From Cyclobacteriaceae bacterium (lineage in GTDB: Bacteria > Bacteroidota > Bacteroidia > Cytophagales > Cyclobacteriaceae): DNA of 51,036 nucleotides. A program made the position numbers and the translations under genes. Below the pieces are notes generated by a model, which was not told where the DNA came from, made no database searches, and saw nothing but the letters and a program-made list of their open reading frames with translations. How positions within the stretch are numbered: the stretch's first letter is position 1; each line of letters begins with the position of its first letter. Of this stretch, positions 31,309 through 40,097 are shown piece after piece. The stretch spans positions 1 through 51,036 of the forward strand of contig JALSJD010000201.1 of assembly GCA_026989535.1 (NCBI GenBank), read 5' to 3'.

Positions 31309-31755
31309 TTACTTTTTTCTTTTCAACAAGTCTTTGGCAAGATCCACCGACATGCAACAAATATTACTGTATGAACCTTCGTCTTTTTCTGCCAAGTAAT
31401 ACGCATTGATGAAATTATAGTATGCCACAACAGCTTTGGGATTATTTTTTGCTTTTAGTAATGTACGATAAGATGGGTTTCGATACTCTTTAGCAAATAT
31501 TTTATCAACAAAAACCCTAAGCTGATCGTCAGATATTTCTATAACCTTGTTGAGTATTTCTTTTTCCTTTTTTCTTGTTGCTTTGGTGCTTCCTGCCATA
31601 ATATCTCTAACAGTTCCTTTTTTTACAGCATCATAATCTTTTGGCAACCGAGTTGGCCAGGCCATTAAAGAGTTGCCCTTTTCATCGGCAGGGTACAACC
31701 ATATCGTTTTCTTTAGCTTCTTCTTTGTTTTTCTTGGAAGTCTGAAAGATTTCAT
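31309..31755 (-). CDS. Conserved hypothetical basic protein
   Basis: A 148-residue soluble protein I cannot assign. It starts with a strongly basic stretch (FRLPRKTKKKLKKTIWLYP) and a NSLMAWPTRLPKDYDAVKKG motif that resembles a family of hypothetical proteins often found near mobile or phage-like regions of Bacteroidota. A C-terminal helical part contains NICCMSVDLAKDLL. The basic N-terminus hints at nucleic acid contact. It sits between hipBA and the AlbA_2 gene, in the accessory region. Confidence 0.6.
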   Translation of the reverse strand: MKSFRLPRKTKKKLKKTIWLYPADEKGNSLMAWPTRLPKDYDAVKKGTVRDIMAGSTKATRKKEKEILNKVIEISDDQLRVFVDKIFAKEYRNPSYRTLLKAKNNPKAVVAYYNFINAYYLAEKDEGSYSNICCMSVDLAKDLLKRKK

Positions 31756-31857
31756 ATTGCTTTTAGTTTTAAGAAAGTGAGTTGGGATTTTAACCTTGAA
31801 TCTTCGTTGAATTTAGTCATTATTACTTCTTTTCATTCCGAAATCGTCCCTGAATTT

Positions 31858-33252
31858 TTATTTTATAGTTTTCCAAGAACCACTTTTAGTTGAACCAGTT
31901 CTTTTTAATTTGCCTTCTTTTTTAAGCTTATCAAGATTGTATTCCACTCCACGTCTTGATAAACCTGTCGTTTCCTGCAATTGTTTCGCTGTTATTTTTG
32001 GGTTTTCTTTAATAGCTTTTAAAATCTTCTCAGCTGTTTCTTCCACAGTTTCTTCCACAGTTTCTTCCACAGTCATTGCATCTAGCTCCTTGTAGTTCTT
32101 TTTTATAAAAGAAACTCGGAAAGCTAATCCCGGTTCTTTCCATTTAAGCTCTATTTCAGGATAGTTCGCTAGTTCATCCGAAATCAATTGCAATCCACTT
32201 CCCCATTGCTCAATAATTCCCATTCGCTTAAAAACGGGAGCAAGTATCTTATTTCTAATATCTGACTGCCCTGATTCCATATCCTCGTAATCTACTGAAG
32301 GGAGTAATTTACCTGGGCTAGTTATTTCAATTTTATCATCAAAAATGGCAATCTTAATATCCTTGCCTGTTAGCGAGTAATTACGGTGAATTATTGCATT
32401 ACGAATAATCTCACGAATAGCCATAACAGGGTATTCCCAACGATCTTTTCTATAAACACCTTCATAACCAACCGAGCCTTCTGAAATATGACGTAAAACA
32501 AATTGGTAGGCAAGTTCGGCTTGTAGTCCTACCTGTCCATCAATGGTCTTTTGATCGATAAAATTCCCGGGAATTATTCCTTTAAATCTTGCACATTCAA
32601 CTTTAGCATAAGGAAACAATTCTTTTTTTAGTTTATCATCAGACAACAACACCAAAGCATTTGTAGCTAATTTTTTCCCTTGATTGGTTTCGTATAATTC
32701 AAGTTTCTTTAAAATCTGATTGGTTAATTCATTTCCTGTTTCTTCTTGATACAATTCTTTGAAAGAGGAAATATCCAATTCTTCAAAAGGTTTTAAATAG
32801 ATCAACTCGCTATCAAAAGAGATGTTCATCTTTTGGCGTTCGAGTTCTTCAATAATTTCAGTATTTGCCTGACGGTTAGAAGATCCCACACGAATATATG
32901 TGCCTTCCATAACACCTTTGCTTTTTAAATGATACGGTGGATTATTTCCCTTATGGATTAAGACTTTAATAATTTGCTTTTCTTCATACCTCAAAAAAGT
33001 GATTTCAGGGAGTAAGTTCGGAGCGCATTGACCGTGAATGATATTGCTGATTTTTTCTTCCAAAGCAATCAAATCACCTTCCCCTAAACCAATCACTTCT
33101 CTAGGTTTATCTTTAATACCAACATACAACTCACCTCCTGCATCATTGGCAAAAGCCAAAATGGTTTTAGCCAAGTCTGATTTAGTAGGTAGCACTTCTT
33201 TGAATTCAAGTTTCCTGCCTTCCGGTTGCTTTATGATTTCAGCTAATTTCAT
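31858..33252 (-). CDS. AlbA_2/Schlafen-type protein with ATPase-like and winged-helix domains
   Basis: A 464-residue protein. Residues about 1-120 are an AlbA_2 (Schlafen-like) domain: GRKLEFKEVLPTKSDLAKTI, then NDAGGELYVGIKD and GTYIRVGSSNRQA. Residues about 250-380 are an ATPase-like HATPase_c_4 region (MAIREIIRNAIIHRNYSLTG, then KLLPSVDYEDM and IEQWGSGLQLI). The C-terminal 60 residues are a winged helix (ITAKQLQETTGLSRRGVEYN). The linker has three in-frame TVEE repeats from a tandem 12-base unit at 32033-32076. Such proteins act as transcriptional regulators or defence-linked factors. It overlaps the XRE gene by 4 bases. Confidence 0.85.
   Translation of the reverse strand: MKLAEIIKQPEGRKLEFKEVLPTKSDLAKTILAFANDAGGELYVGIKDKPREVIGLGEGDLIALEEKISNIIHGQCAPNLLPEITFLRYEEKQIIKVLIHKGNNPPYHLKSKGVMEGTYIRVGSSNRQANTEIIEELERQKMNISFDSELIYLKPFEELDISSFKELYQEETGNELTNQILKKLELYETNQGKKLATNALVLLSDDKLKKELFPYAKVECARFKGIIPGNFIDQKTIDGQVGLQAELAYQFVLRHISEGSVGYEGVYRKDRWEYPVMAIREIIRNAIIHRNYSLTGKDIKIAIFDDKIEITSPGKLLPSVDYEDMESGQSDIRNKILAPVFKRMGIIEQWGSGLQLISDELANYPEIELKWKEPGLAFRVSFIKKNYKELDAMTVEETVEETVEETAEKILKAIKENPKITAKQLQETTGLSRRGVEYNLDKLKKEGKLKRTGSTKSGSWKTIK
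32033..32076. repeat. Tandem 12-bp repeat in the AlbA_2 gene linker
   Basis: Three or more copies of TTTCTTCCACAG in tandem, giving TVEETVEETVEE-type residues between the ATPase-like and winged-helix domains. Copies keep the frame, so slippage would change linker length but not abolish the product. Confidence 0.8.
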
Positions 33253-33449
33253 TTCTTTTTCGGATTTGAGACTATTAAATCCTTTATATCTACCTGTAAG
33301 ATTTCAGCAACCTTGTAAAAGGTTTCCAATCTTGGTTCTCTTCTATTTGTAGTATAATCGCTGATAATGGCATAGCTCTTTCCTGATTTTTCAAACAACC
33401 AGGTTTGCTTAATTCCTTTCTCAATTAAAACTTGCTTAATGTGATTCAT
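33249..33449 (-). CDS. XRE-family helix-turn-helix regulator (66 aa)
   Basis: A 66-residue Cro/CI-type DNA-binding protein that is almost only the HTH: IKQVLIEKGIKQTWLFEKSG, then KSYAIISDYTTNRREPRLET and VAEILQVDIKDLIV, with a basic end. It overlaps the AlbA_2 gene by 4 bases (ATGA), giving an antitoxin/regulator-plus-effector style pair. It likely represses its own operon. Confidence 0.85.
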   Translation of the reverse strand: MNHIKQVLIEKGIKQTWLFEKSGKSYAIISDYTTNRREPRLETFYKVAEILQVDIKDLIVSNPKKK

Positions 33450-33718
33450 TCAGGTAATTTTTATTTTCTGGATGAAAATAATCAAAACAAGAGAAATATC
33501 CTTTGTTTTATCGACTATTTTAGAATTAAAAGTGATAAGTATCTTTGTTAAACAATGAACGAAAAGGATTTGTACAGTGGAGAGATACTTTGGAAGAGAG
33601 GCTTTATTAATAATGCTTTACCATAGTAAACTGTTAAAAAAATTCCTGCTGTAATCCACAAAATAATATGAATCAAATAGTATCTTCACGACATAATTAA
33701 CCACCTCAATTTTAACCG
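33450..33718. other. Gap between XRE gene and SNF2 helicase gene
   Basis: Shared promoter region for two divergent genes, 269 bases. No open frame, repeat or clear -7 box was found. Confidence 0.5.
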
Positions 33719-36388
33719 ATGGAATTAGCTAAAATTATTGCCAAACAAAAAGAAACGCTTTCAAACTCTTTAGACAAAAACGAGCTTGCGCTCGGGGAGT
33801 TGGCTTTTAATAACGGAGAATGCCAAATACTTTCTCAAACAGCCACCCAATTCGATTTTATTATAACACCCAACTCTAAAAGCGAAGCCGTAATATGTAA
33901 ATTAGAAGTGGAAGATGGACGAATTATTCCTCAGTTAGAAAATTCTTTTGATGGTTGGGATAAACTCACTTATGCTTGTTTAATAAAATTGGAGGACGAA
34001 CTGCACCAACTAGACCCTAAAATACACGAGGAACACCAAAAATACAGTCGTAAGGGGATGCTAAAACGGGTATTGGCCGAGCGTTGGCAAAAGGCTCGAA
34101 CAGCAAATTATCGCATAAAATGGGCCGATAATATGTATGGCGACCACGCCCTTACTAACGAGCATGGCGTAACGTACAAAGTGTTTTTACGCGATTTTGA
34201 TAATGAAACTGGGTATAGTAATAGCTTAGACTCAAAGCATAATAAGCTAGGCACTACCAAACATATTATGTATGCTTTTAACGAAATAAAAACGAAACCT
34301 TCTATTTACAAGCGTTTACGAAAAACCTCCTCATTTTTAGAAATATATTTAAACCCGTTGGATAACCACAAAATAAGCTGGTTTTTTAAAGGAGAATTGC
34401 AGATTGAAGAACAGCTTTTTGTATCAAAGTTTTTTACTAATAACAGTTACACAGGCAAAGAAGATTGTGCTGCATTATTGGAATTTTTAAACGAAGCAAA
34501 AAAGCTCGAACGGGGGGTTATCCGACCCGAAGTAGAAGAAAAAATTGAAAATGCTTTTGAAACTCAGTTACTAAAAGATGTAGCGCAAAACCACTCAATA
34601 GATTACAGCTTACTAAAAATTAAACCGTACGAGTATCAAAAAACAGGTATTCAGTTTGCAACATTTAAAAAAGGAGCCATAATAGCCGATGAAATGGGGC
34701 TAGGAAAAACCCTGCAAGCCATTGGTGCTGCAATTGCCAAGAAGGCTATTTTTGATTTTAAAAAAGTGCTCATAGTTTGCCCTGCTTCGCTAAAAGCACA
34801 GTGGAAAAAGGAAATAGAACGGTTTACGCACGAAAAAGCCTTGATTGTGCAAGGCACTCCTGATGAACGTGAGCTTCAGTATTTTGATGAAAACCATTAC
34901 TTCCTCATTGCCAATTACGAAAGTATTTTGCGCGATCAGTTAATAATTAATAAAGCAGCATTCGACTTTTTAATTTTAGATGAAGCGCAGCGTGCTAAAA
35001 ACTACGAAACCAAAACAGCTTCTTCGTTAAAAAAGCTAAAAACCAAGCATACATTAATTATTACTGGCACTCCGATAGAGAACAAATTAATTGACCTGTT
35101 TTCTATCATAGCCATCTTTGATCAATATTTTTTGGGCCCGCTTTGGGAGTTTTCGTATCAGCATTGCCTTTTCGACCCCCATAAACCCAATAAAATAAAC
35201 GGCTACTACGATTTAAAAAAGTTAAAATCTAAATTAAGTACCATTTTAATACGAAGAGAAAAACGCGAAATTTTAAAGGAACTGCCAAACTTGCAGCAAA
35301 TTGATATCCCTGTAGGTTTCACCCCTTTGCAGGCAGAGTATCACGCTTCGTATGCCAATGGAATTGCTCAAATAGTACATAAAAAGTTCCTCACTCCGTA
35401 TGATTTAACGCGCCTTCAGCAATTATTAACCAGCATGCGAATGGTGTGCGACTCCACTTATTTAATTGATGAGGAAACAAATGAATCGCCAAAGCTGGAA
35501 GAGTTAAAGTACATATTGCTCGAAAAATTGAATTTGCAAAATAAAAACAAAAAAATTATCATCTTTTCGGAATGGATAAAAGTGCATAAACTATTGGGGC
35601 GACTGCTACGTGAACTGAACATTGGTTTTGTAGAACTAAACGGGAAAGTGCCTGTAAAATCGAGAGGAAAACTGATTGATAAATTTGAAAAAGATGATAA
35701 ATGCAAAATTTTCTTGTCAACCGAGGCCGGAGGTGTAGGACTTAACTTACAAATGGCAGATACGGTTATCAATTTTGAACTGCCATGGAACCCTGCAAAA
35801 AAGAATCAGAGAATTGGCCGTATCGATCGCTTGGGACAAAAAAACGAAAAACTAACCGTATTTAATTTTATTACCAGAGGATCGATTGAAGAGAAAATTG
35901 CCGGAGGCTTACTTTTAAAACAAAATTTATTTGAAGGCGCATTAGTTGGAAGTAATAATACCGACTTTGTTGATTTCTCCAACAAAGGGAAATCTCAATT
36001 TATTGAACAACTGCAAGAACTTATTTCTGAGCAAAACGTGCCTTCTTATTTTGAGCATTTGGAGCAAAATGAAGAGGAAAAAGCAATAGAAGAAGCAACT
36101 CAAACGGTGCTTGATTTAGCAGAGGAAGAAGAAGGCCTGCCTGCTGGTTCGCCTACCGAAGTTGTACAAAGGGAAGGGAAGGCAGAAAAAGAACAGGGAG
36201 AAACTGAAGTTTCAACTGGTACGGCTACAGCTAAAGAACTCGAAAATGTAATGAATAATGGAATGCAGTTTTTAGCTGGGTTATTTAAAATGTCAACAGG
36301 CAAAGAGTTATCAAGCGAAAATCAGCGGGTATCTGTTGATGAAGAAACCGGAGAAGTAACCATTAAGTTTAAGATTCCTAAAATTTAA
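33719..36388 (+). CDS. SNF2-family DEAD-like helicase
   Basis: An 889-residue Swi2/Snf2 ATPase that translocates on double-stranded DNA. The N-terminal 300 residues are unlike other domains I recognise and may bind nucleic acid or partner proteins. The helicase core starts at about 305 with KPYEYQKTGIQFATFKKGAI and motif I DEMGLGKT near 325, then motif II as DEAQR near 421, motif III TLIITGTPIENKL and, in the second lobe (about 590-740), KKIIIFSEWIKVHKLL, FLSTEAGGVGLNLQ and the motif VI segment QRIGRIDRLGQ. The C-terminus (about 760-850) is acidic and low-complexity. DNA-repair or defence roles are both possible; no methylase or nuclease gene lies beside it. The 157-residue acidic protein follows after 12 bases. 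Confidence 0.9.
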   Translation: MELAKIIAKQKETLSNSLDKNELALGELAFNNGECQILSQTATQFDFIITPNSKSEAVICKLEVEDGRIIPQLENSFDGWDKLTYACLIKLEDELHQLDPKIHEEHQKYSRKGMLKRVLAERWQKARTANYRIKWADNMYGDHALTNEHGVTYKVFLRDFDNETGYSNSLDSKHNKLGTTKHIMYAFNEIKTKPSIYKRLRKTSSFLEIYLNPLDNHKISWFFKGELQIEEQLFVSKFFTNNSYTGKEDCAALLEFLNEAKKLERGVIRPEVEEKIENAFETQLLKDVAQNHSIDYSLLKIKPYEYQKTGIQFATFKKGAIIADEMGLGKTLQAIGAAIAKKAIFDFKKVLIVCPASLKAQWKKEIERFTHEKALIVQGTPDERELQYFDENHYFLIANYESILRDQLIINKAAFDFLILDEAQRAKNYETKTASSLKKLKTKHTLIITGTPIENKLIDLFSIIAIFDQYFLGPLWEFSYQHCLFDPHKPNKINGYYDLKKLKSKLSTILIRREKREILKELPNLQQIDIPVGFTPLQAEYHASYANGIAQIVHKKFLTPYDLTRLQQLLTSMRMVCDSTYLIDEETNESPKLEELKYILLEKLNLQNKNKKIIIFSEWIKVHKLLGRLLRELNIGFVELNGKVPVKSRGKLIDKFEKDDKCKIFLSTEAGGVGLNLQMADTVINFELPWNPAKKNQRIGRIDRLGQKNEKLTVFNFITRGSIEEKIAGGLLLKQNLFEGALVGSNNTDFVDFSNKGKSQFIEQLQELISEQNVPSYFEHLEQNEEEKAIEEATQTVLDLAEEEEGLPAGSPTEVVQREGKAEKEQGETEVSTGTATAKELENVMNNGMQFLAGLFKMSTGKELSSENQRVSVDEETGEVTIKFKIPKI

Positions 36389-36400
36389 GAGTCCCTTAAT

Positions 36401-36874
36401 ATGGAAGACGAAGAATATATTGACCCTAAAACTCTACCCATCTACAAAAAAGGGGAGGAAATATTTGAGGTAGTTAGTCAAATTGCAGACTTAATTCCTG
36501 ATGATGATGAGATGCTACAGCATGTGAAAGGATTTATGATTAGTGATGCAGCTCAATTAACTATAAAGATTGCAGGTGCTACAAATGCAGGCTTATATGA
36601 TATTAAAATGGAAGCTGCCTGCATTATCCGTAAAGCCGCCATGGATTTAAAAATACAGAATCATAGCCTTGAAATACATGGATTTAAAGAAGCTCATTAT
36701 TACCAATTAGTTCGAGACCTTATTGAAGAATACCGCCTCTTATTTATTGAGTGGGTTGCCGGGTTTGACACCTATGACTATGTAATTGACCGCTGGGGAC
36801 TTTTTAATCCACCGGGAGTTGGCCCTTTTGATAAAGACCCCGATGAAGATATTCCTTTTGATGGGTTTGGGTAA
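36401..36874 (+). CDS. Acidic helical protein downstream of SNF2 gene
   Basis: A 157-residue soluble protein, not recognised. It is mainly helical: a KGEEIFEVVSQIADLIPDDD start, AAQLTIKIAGATNAGLYDIK in the centre, ENHxxE-like helices and an acidic Pro/Gly tail ending DEDIPFDGFG. The pattern resembles small four-helix proteins of the S23/RNA-associated type in Bacteroidota, but this is only a resemblance. It lies 12 bases after the SNF2 helicase stop, so it is very likely in the same operon and may be its partner. Confidence 0.6.
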   Translation: MEDEEYIDPKTLPIYKKGEEIFEVVSQIADLIPDDDEMLQHVKGFMISDAAQLTIKIAGATNAGLYDIKMEAACIIRKAAMDLKIQNHSLEIHGFKEAHYYQLVRDLIEEYRLLFIEWVAGFDTYDYVIDRWGLFNPPGVGPFDKDPDEDIPFDGFG

Positions 36875-37033
36875 GGCAAAGAATACTAAATTGCAGAAAA
36901 ATGAATGGGTGATCTTTCGTAATTATTTTAAATTTGACAGAATATCTAAAGAAAAAATTTAAATTTGAAGAAGGTAGAGCTTGTATAACAGGCATCCGTA
37001 ATGAGAACATAATAACAACTAACTAATTAGTAA

Positions 37034-37450
37034 ATGATTATCTATACCGACAAAATATCAACTATTTATTACGATAAAGACAGCCAAAATATAACCTATT
37101 TAGAGAATGGGTTTGCTAAGCAGGAGTTATTAATGGAGCAACTAAAAGTAGTATTGGAATTTAGTAAAACAAATAAGGTTTCCAGCGTTGTTGCAGATTT
37201 TAGAAAGATGTACGGTTCTTTCCAAAACCTTTTTAAATTCTTAGACGAAGTGTACTACCCTACTTTAAAATCGCAAGGTTTAAAATGCAAGGCATTTATA
37301 TTATCAGAAGATATTATAAGTAAACATTTAACTAATAAGTTGCTTATCGGCTTAAACAAATTAGAGATTCCTGCTGCCATTTTCTCCGATACAGAATCGG
37401 CTGTTAAATGGGTAGAACAACATAATAAATTAATAAATAGTGCAGATTAA
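37034..37450 (+). CDS. STAS/SpoIIAA-like domain protein, paralogue 2
   Basis: A 138-residue protein homologous to the product at 10503: IIYTDKISTIYYDKDSQNIT, then VSSVVADFRKMYGSFQNLF, ILSEDIISKHLTNKL and AIFSDTESAVKWVEQ. The shared block order supports the same fold (STAS/SpoIIAA-like). The two differ in surface residues, so they probably have different partners. It may be the third gene after the SNF2 helicase, 159 bases further on. Confidence 0.65.
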   Translation: MIIYTDKISTIYYDKDSQNITYLENGFAKQELLMEQLKVVLEFSKTNKVSSVVADFRKMYGSFQNLFKFLDEVYYPTLKSQGLKCKAFILSEDIISKHLTNKLLIGLNKLEIPAAIFSDTESAVKWVEQHNKLINSAD

Positions 37451-37471
37451 CCTCTGGAGTTGGTCTATTTA

Positions 37472-37512
37472 GTGTCTGTCCATAAAATCAATATTTTTAG
37501 AAATAACAAATC
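37472..37512 (+). repeat. CTGTCCATAAAG-type dispersed repeat, copy 2
   Basis: Begins GTGTCTGTCCATAAAATCAA and reaches TTTTTAGAAATAACAAAT, matching the reverse copy at 40650-40692 over about 40 bases. It is cut at its 3' side by the inverted-repeat element at 37511. Confidence 0.6.
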
Positions 37513-37644
37513 AATGTCGTTTAGTTAAGCTTTTCGTCACTGCGAGCGTAGTGCGGCAGTCTGCTTGTTTCAACGCTGGATATCCAAAATTTGAGATCGC
37601 TTCGTACCTCGCGATGACGTTCCGGCTTAACTAAACGACATTGA
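37511..37644. repeat. Palindromic element with perfect 20-bp ends
   Basis: TCAATGTCGTTTAGTTAAGC (37511-37530) and its exact complement (37625-37644) flank a 'cgtcactgcgagc ... cgcgatgacg' core, a kind of intergenic repeat common in many bacteria. The gap of 356 bases between the STAS gene and the MORN gene holds no gene. Confidence 0.75.
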
Positions 37645-37806
37645 ATAACAAATGGAAAGTGCCACATTGGGCTGGTTAAAAGCAAATTGCTGAAATGGAA
37701 GTGGAGCATCATTTTTCTCATTCATTTATTGCAATTTTTTTTGCAACATATAAAAAAATAAGCTTTTGGATAATTCCTTCTTTGCTGTCAGGCAGATTTT
37801 TTTAGG

Positions 37807-38394
37807 TTATTCTTCTTCGTCCTTAATCCATTCTCCATCTACATATTCATAGCTAATAGTTAAATTTCCTTCTTGGTCATACCAATTAGCGGTTCCATTG
37901 CGTTTCCCATTTTTGTAGTAGCTTTCTTCCATCACTTTAGCATTATCATAAAAAACTTCTACTTTGCCTTCTAGCAAGCCGTTTTTATAATTTTTAACTT
38001 CTTTAATCCTCGATCTATTATACTTAGTATAAGGGCCTTCTAATTTATCGTTATGATAAGTAAATCGCTCCAATAATTGGCCGCGGTTATCAATTTCAAC
38101 CGATTGCCCTTCTTTTAAACCTAGCTCATAACCTGTAATATTTTTTACGTGGCCGCTGGGGTGTAGCTCTGTCCATGAGCCTTCTCGTAGCCCATTTACA
38201 TAAATACCATAGGCGGTAATATTACCTGCGGCATCGTTAACTGTAACTTTTACCATGTTGGGATTATCCTCAAAAGGCTCTTGAACTGCCCCAACAGGCA
38301 TATCGGCAGTTGTAACTGCAACCTCTGGTTGCTCCGTATTACCTGTGCAAGAAGCTAAAAATAGTACTCCTAAAAGAATGAGTGTTTGTTTCAT
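37807..38394 (-). CDS. MORN/YwqK-like repeat lipoprotein
   Basis: A 195-residue lipoprotein with Cys16 in the lipobox LASC. From residue 60 it has repeats of a GY-x-NGLREGSW type (ITAYGIYVNGLREGSWTELH; NITGYELGLKEGQSVEIDNR; FTYHNDKLEGPYTKYNRSRI; NYKNGLLEGKVEVFYDNAKV; SYYKNGKRNGTANWYDQEG), matching the YwqK/MORN antitoxin-like family. These folds bind proteins or lipids in the envelope. No partner toxin gene is adjacent. Confidence 0.85.
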   Translation of the reverse strand: MKQTLILLGVLFLASCTGNTEQPEVAVTTADMPVGAVQEPFEDNPNMVKVTVNDAAGNITAYGIYVNGLREGSWTELHPSGHVKNITGYELGLKEGQSVEIDNRGQLLERFTYHNDKLEGPYTKYNRSRIKEVKNYKNGLLEGKVEVFYDNAKVMEESYYKNGKRNGTANWYDQEGNLTISYEYVDGEWIKDEEE

Positions 38395-38592
38395 TGTTTT
38401 AACTGTTTTATTTTTTTATTAAATAACACTCAAATATATTAATATCCTAAAAATTTTTCGCCTGCTTTTATAAAAATTAGCAAGCGATTTTCTTTATGTG
38501 GAAAAAGGTAACTATGCACATATAATGGAATCAAAAAACCGCCCAACATCATACCTTAAACCAAGGCTTTTTCGAGATGGGAAAAGTTTCCA

Positions 38593-40092
38593 TTATGTAA
38601 TTACTGCATGTGCATATACATTTCTGCATATACCGTTTTCGCACACCTTTAAGGCCAGTTTATCGGTTAGGGCTTCAGGCTTAAAAGTTGATTTACCCAT
38701 TAATAACCGCACACACTCCTGAATGCCTTCGGTAATGGAAGGATGAGGGTGTACACATTCGGCCAGCTCTTCAATGCCAGCATTTACTGATATTAGCAAA
38801 GCAACTGCTTGTATGGCACTGGACGCATGATTGCCCACTACACGCATGCCAAGCACTTTCATTTTATCATCATTTGTAACCAACATTTTAACAAACCCTT
38901 GGGTATTACGTTTTGAAACTGCACGAGGAATACAGGCATAATCTACTACTGCCATTTTATAATCAATACCTTTAGCTTCTGCTTGTTTTTGATTTAAGCC
39001 TACCCCTGCAATTTCAGGATTTAAAAACATAATGGTCGATATATTTTCATAGATTAATTTTCGCGAAGGTTTTCCAAAAATTCGCTCTACCGCATACCTA
39101 CCTTCCAACTCACCTACATTTACCAAAGCGATGTCTGCGGTTATGTCTCCAACCGCATAAATATTCGCAATACTCGTTTGCGTATCATTATCAATAACAC
39201 CCCGGTTATCAAGCTCTACGCCTATGTCTTCCAAGCCAAGTCCTTCGTAATTGGGTACACGCCCTACTGACAACAAAGCTTTTTCTACCCGAAAAACTTC
39301 TTTTAACCCAGAGGTATATTCAAGTTCATATTCTACTTCTCCTTCAATAATTTCCATCCGGATCATCCGAGAATTTCTATGGATAAGCACGCCATGGTTC
39401 TCCATATTTTTCTCAATCACATGTACCACATCTGTGTCTTCAAAAGGCAAAATATTAGCTCCTTTATCAATAAGGTGAACTTTGGTTTTATGTAGAGATG
39501 AAAAAATAGTAGCAAATTCGCACCCAATAACCCCTGCGCCAACGATTACTATGCTTTTAGGGAAATTTTCAAGAGTACCAATGCCATCACTGGTGAAAAT
39601 AATTTTACCATCTACCGGAATTTGCGGTAGCTCTCGAGGTCTGCTTCCCGTGGCAAGAATTATATAATCGGCTTCAAAATTTTCGACCAATCCACTGGTT
39701 TTAGTAATGGCAATAGAGGTAGGAGAGGTAAGTTTTGCATTACCTTTTACATAAGTAACCGAGTAGCCATTATCGAGTTTATCTAACTTCTCTAAATGAT
39801 GAAACAAAAGCTCTTTACGCTCTTCAACGGCAGAATCAACCTCCTCTTTAAGTGCCTGAAAATTTACATCAGGTGAATTTAAATTATACCGCTTTTTATT
39901 TTTATGTACTAAATCCACATTTCGAGCAAGCTCCCACCAAGTTTTAGAGGAAAGTGCACCGTTAGTTACACCTGCACCTCCAATAGTATCTCGCTCAATA
40001 ATGAGTACATTTTTACCATAATCTACGGCACGCATGGCAGCCGCATAGCCTGAGGGTCCCGCCCCTATAACACACAAGTCAAACCTTTTCAT
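38593..40092 (-). CDS. FAD-dependent oxidoreductase (SthA/Lpd-like), active-site cysteines absent
   Basis: A 499-residue pyridine nucleotide-disulfide oxidoreductase family flavoprotein. The FAD dinucleotide fold is VIGAGPSGYAAA near residue 8; the NAD(P) fold is IVIVGAGVIGCEFATIF near 180; the second FAD motif is ANIYAVGDI near 310; the dimer domain has HPHPSITEG. Soluble transhydrogenase (SthA) is a close relative by GAGVIGCE and overall length. The redox motif C-x4-C expected at positions 41 and 46 is GGAGVTNGALSSK with Gly41 and Ala46, so the disulfide is lost. A C-terminal extension carries Cys484 and Cys489 (CENGIC), again C-x4-C. It is in an operon behind THX. Its substrate is unknown. 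Confidence 0.85.
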   Translation of the reverse strand: MKRFDLCVIGAGPSGYAAAMRAVDYGKNVLIIERDTIGGAGVTNGALSSKTWWELARNVDLVHKNKKRYNLNSPDVNFQALKEEVDSAVEERKELLFHHLEKLDKLDNGYSVTYVKGNAKLTSPTSIAITKTSGLVENFEADYIILATGSRPRELPQIPVDGKIIFTSDGIGTLENFPKSIVIVGAGVIGCEFATIFSSLHKTKVHLIDKGANILPFEDTDVVHVIEKNMENHGVLIHRNSRMIRMEIIEGEVEYELEYTSGLKEVFRVEKALLSVGRVPNYEGLGLEDIGVELDNRGVIDNDTQTSIANIYAVGDITADIALVNVGELEGRYAVERIFGKPSRKLIYENISTIMFLNPEIAGVGLNQKQAEAKGIDYKMAVVDYACIPRAVSKRNTQGFVKMLVTNDDKMKVLGMRVVGNHASSAIQAVALLISVNAGIEELAECVHPHPSITEGIQECVRLLMGKSTFKPEALTDKLALKVCENGICRNVYAHAVIT

Positions 40093-40097
40093 AGAGT

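Noticed and set aside
26780-33449. Prophage or conjugative island
   Set aside because: No integrase, phage structural or conjugation genes seen; only a small cargo set with att-like repeats.
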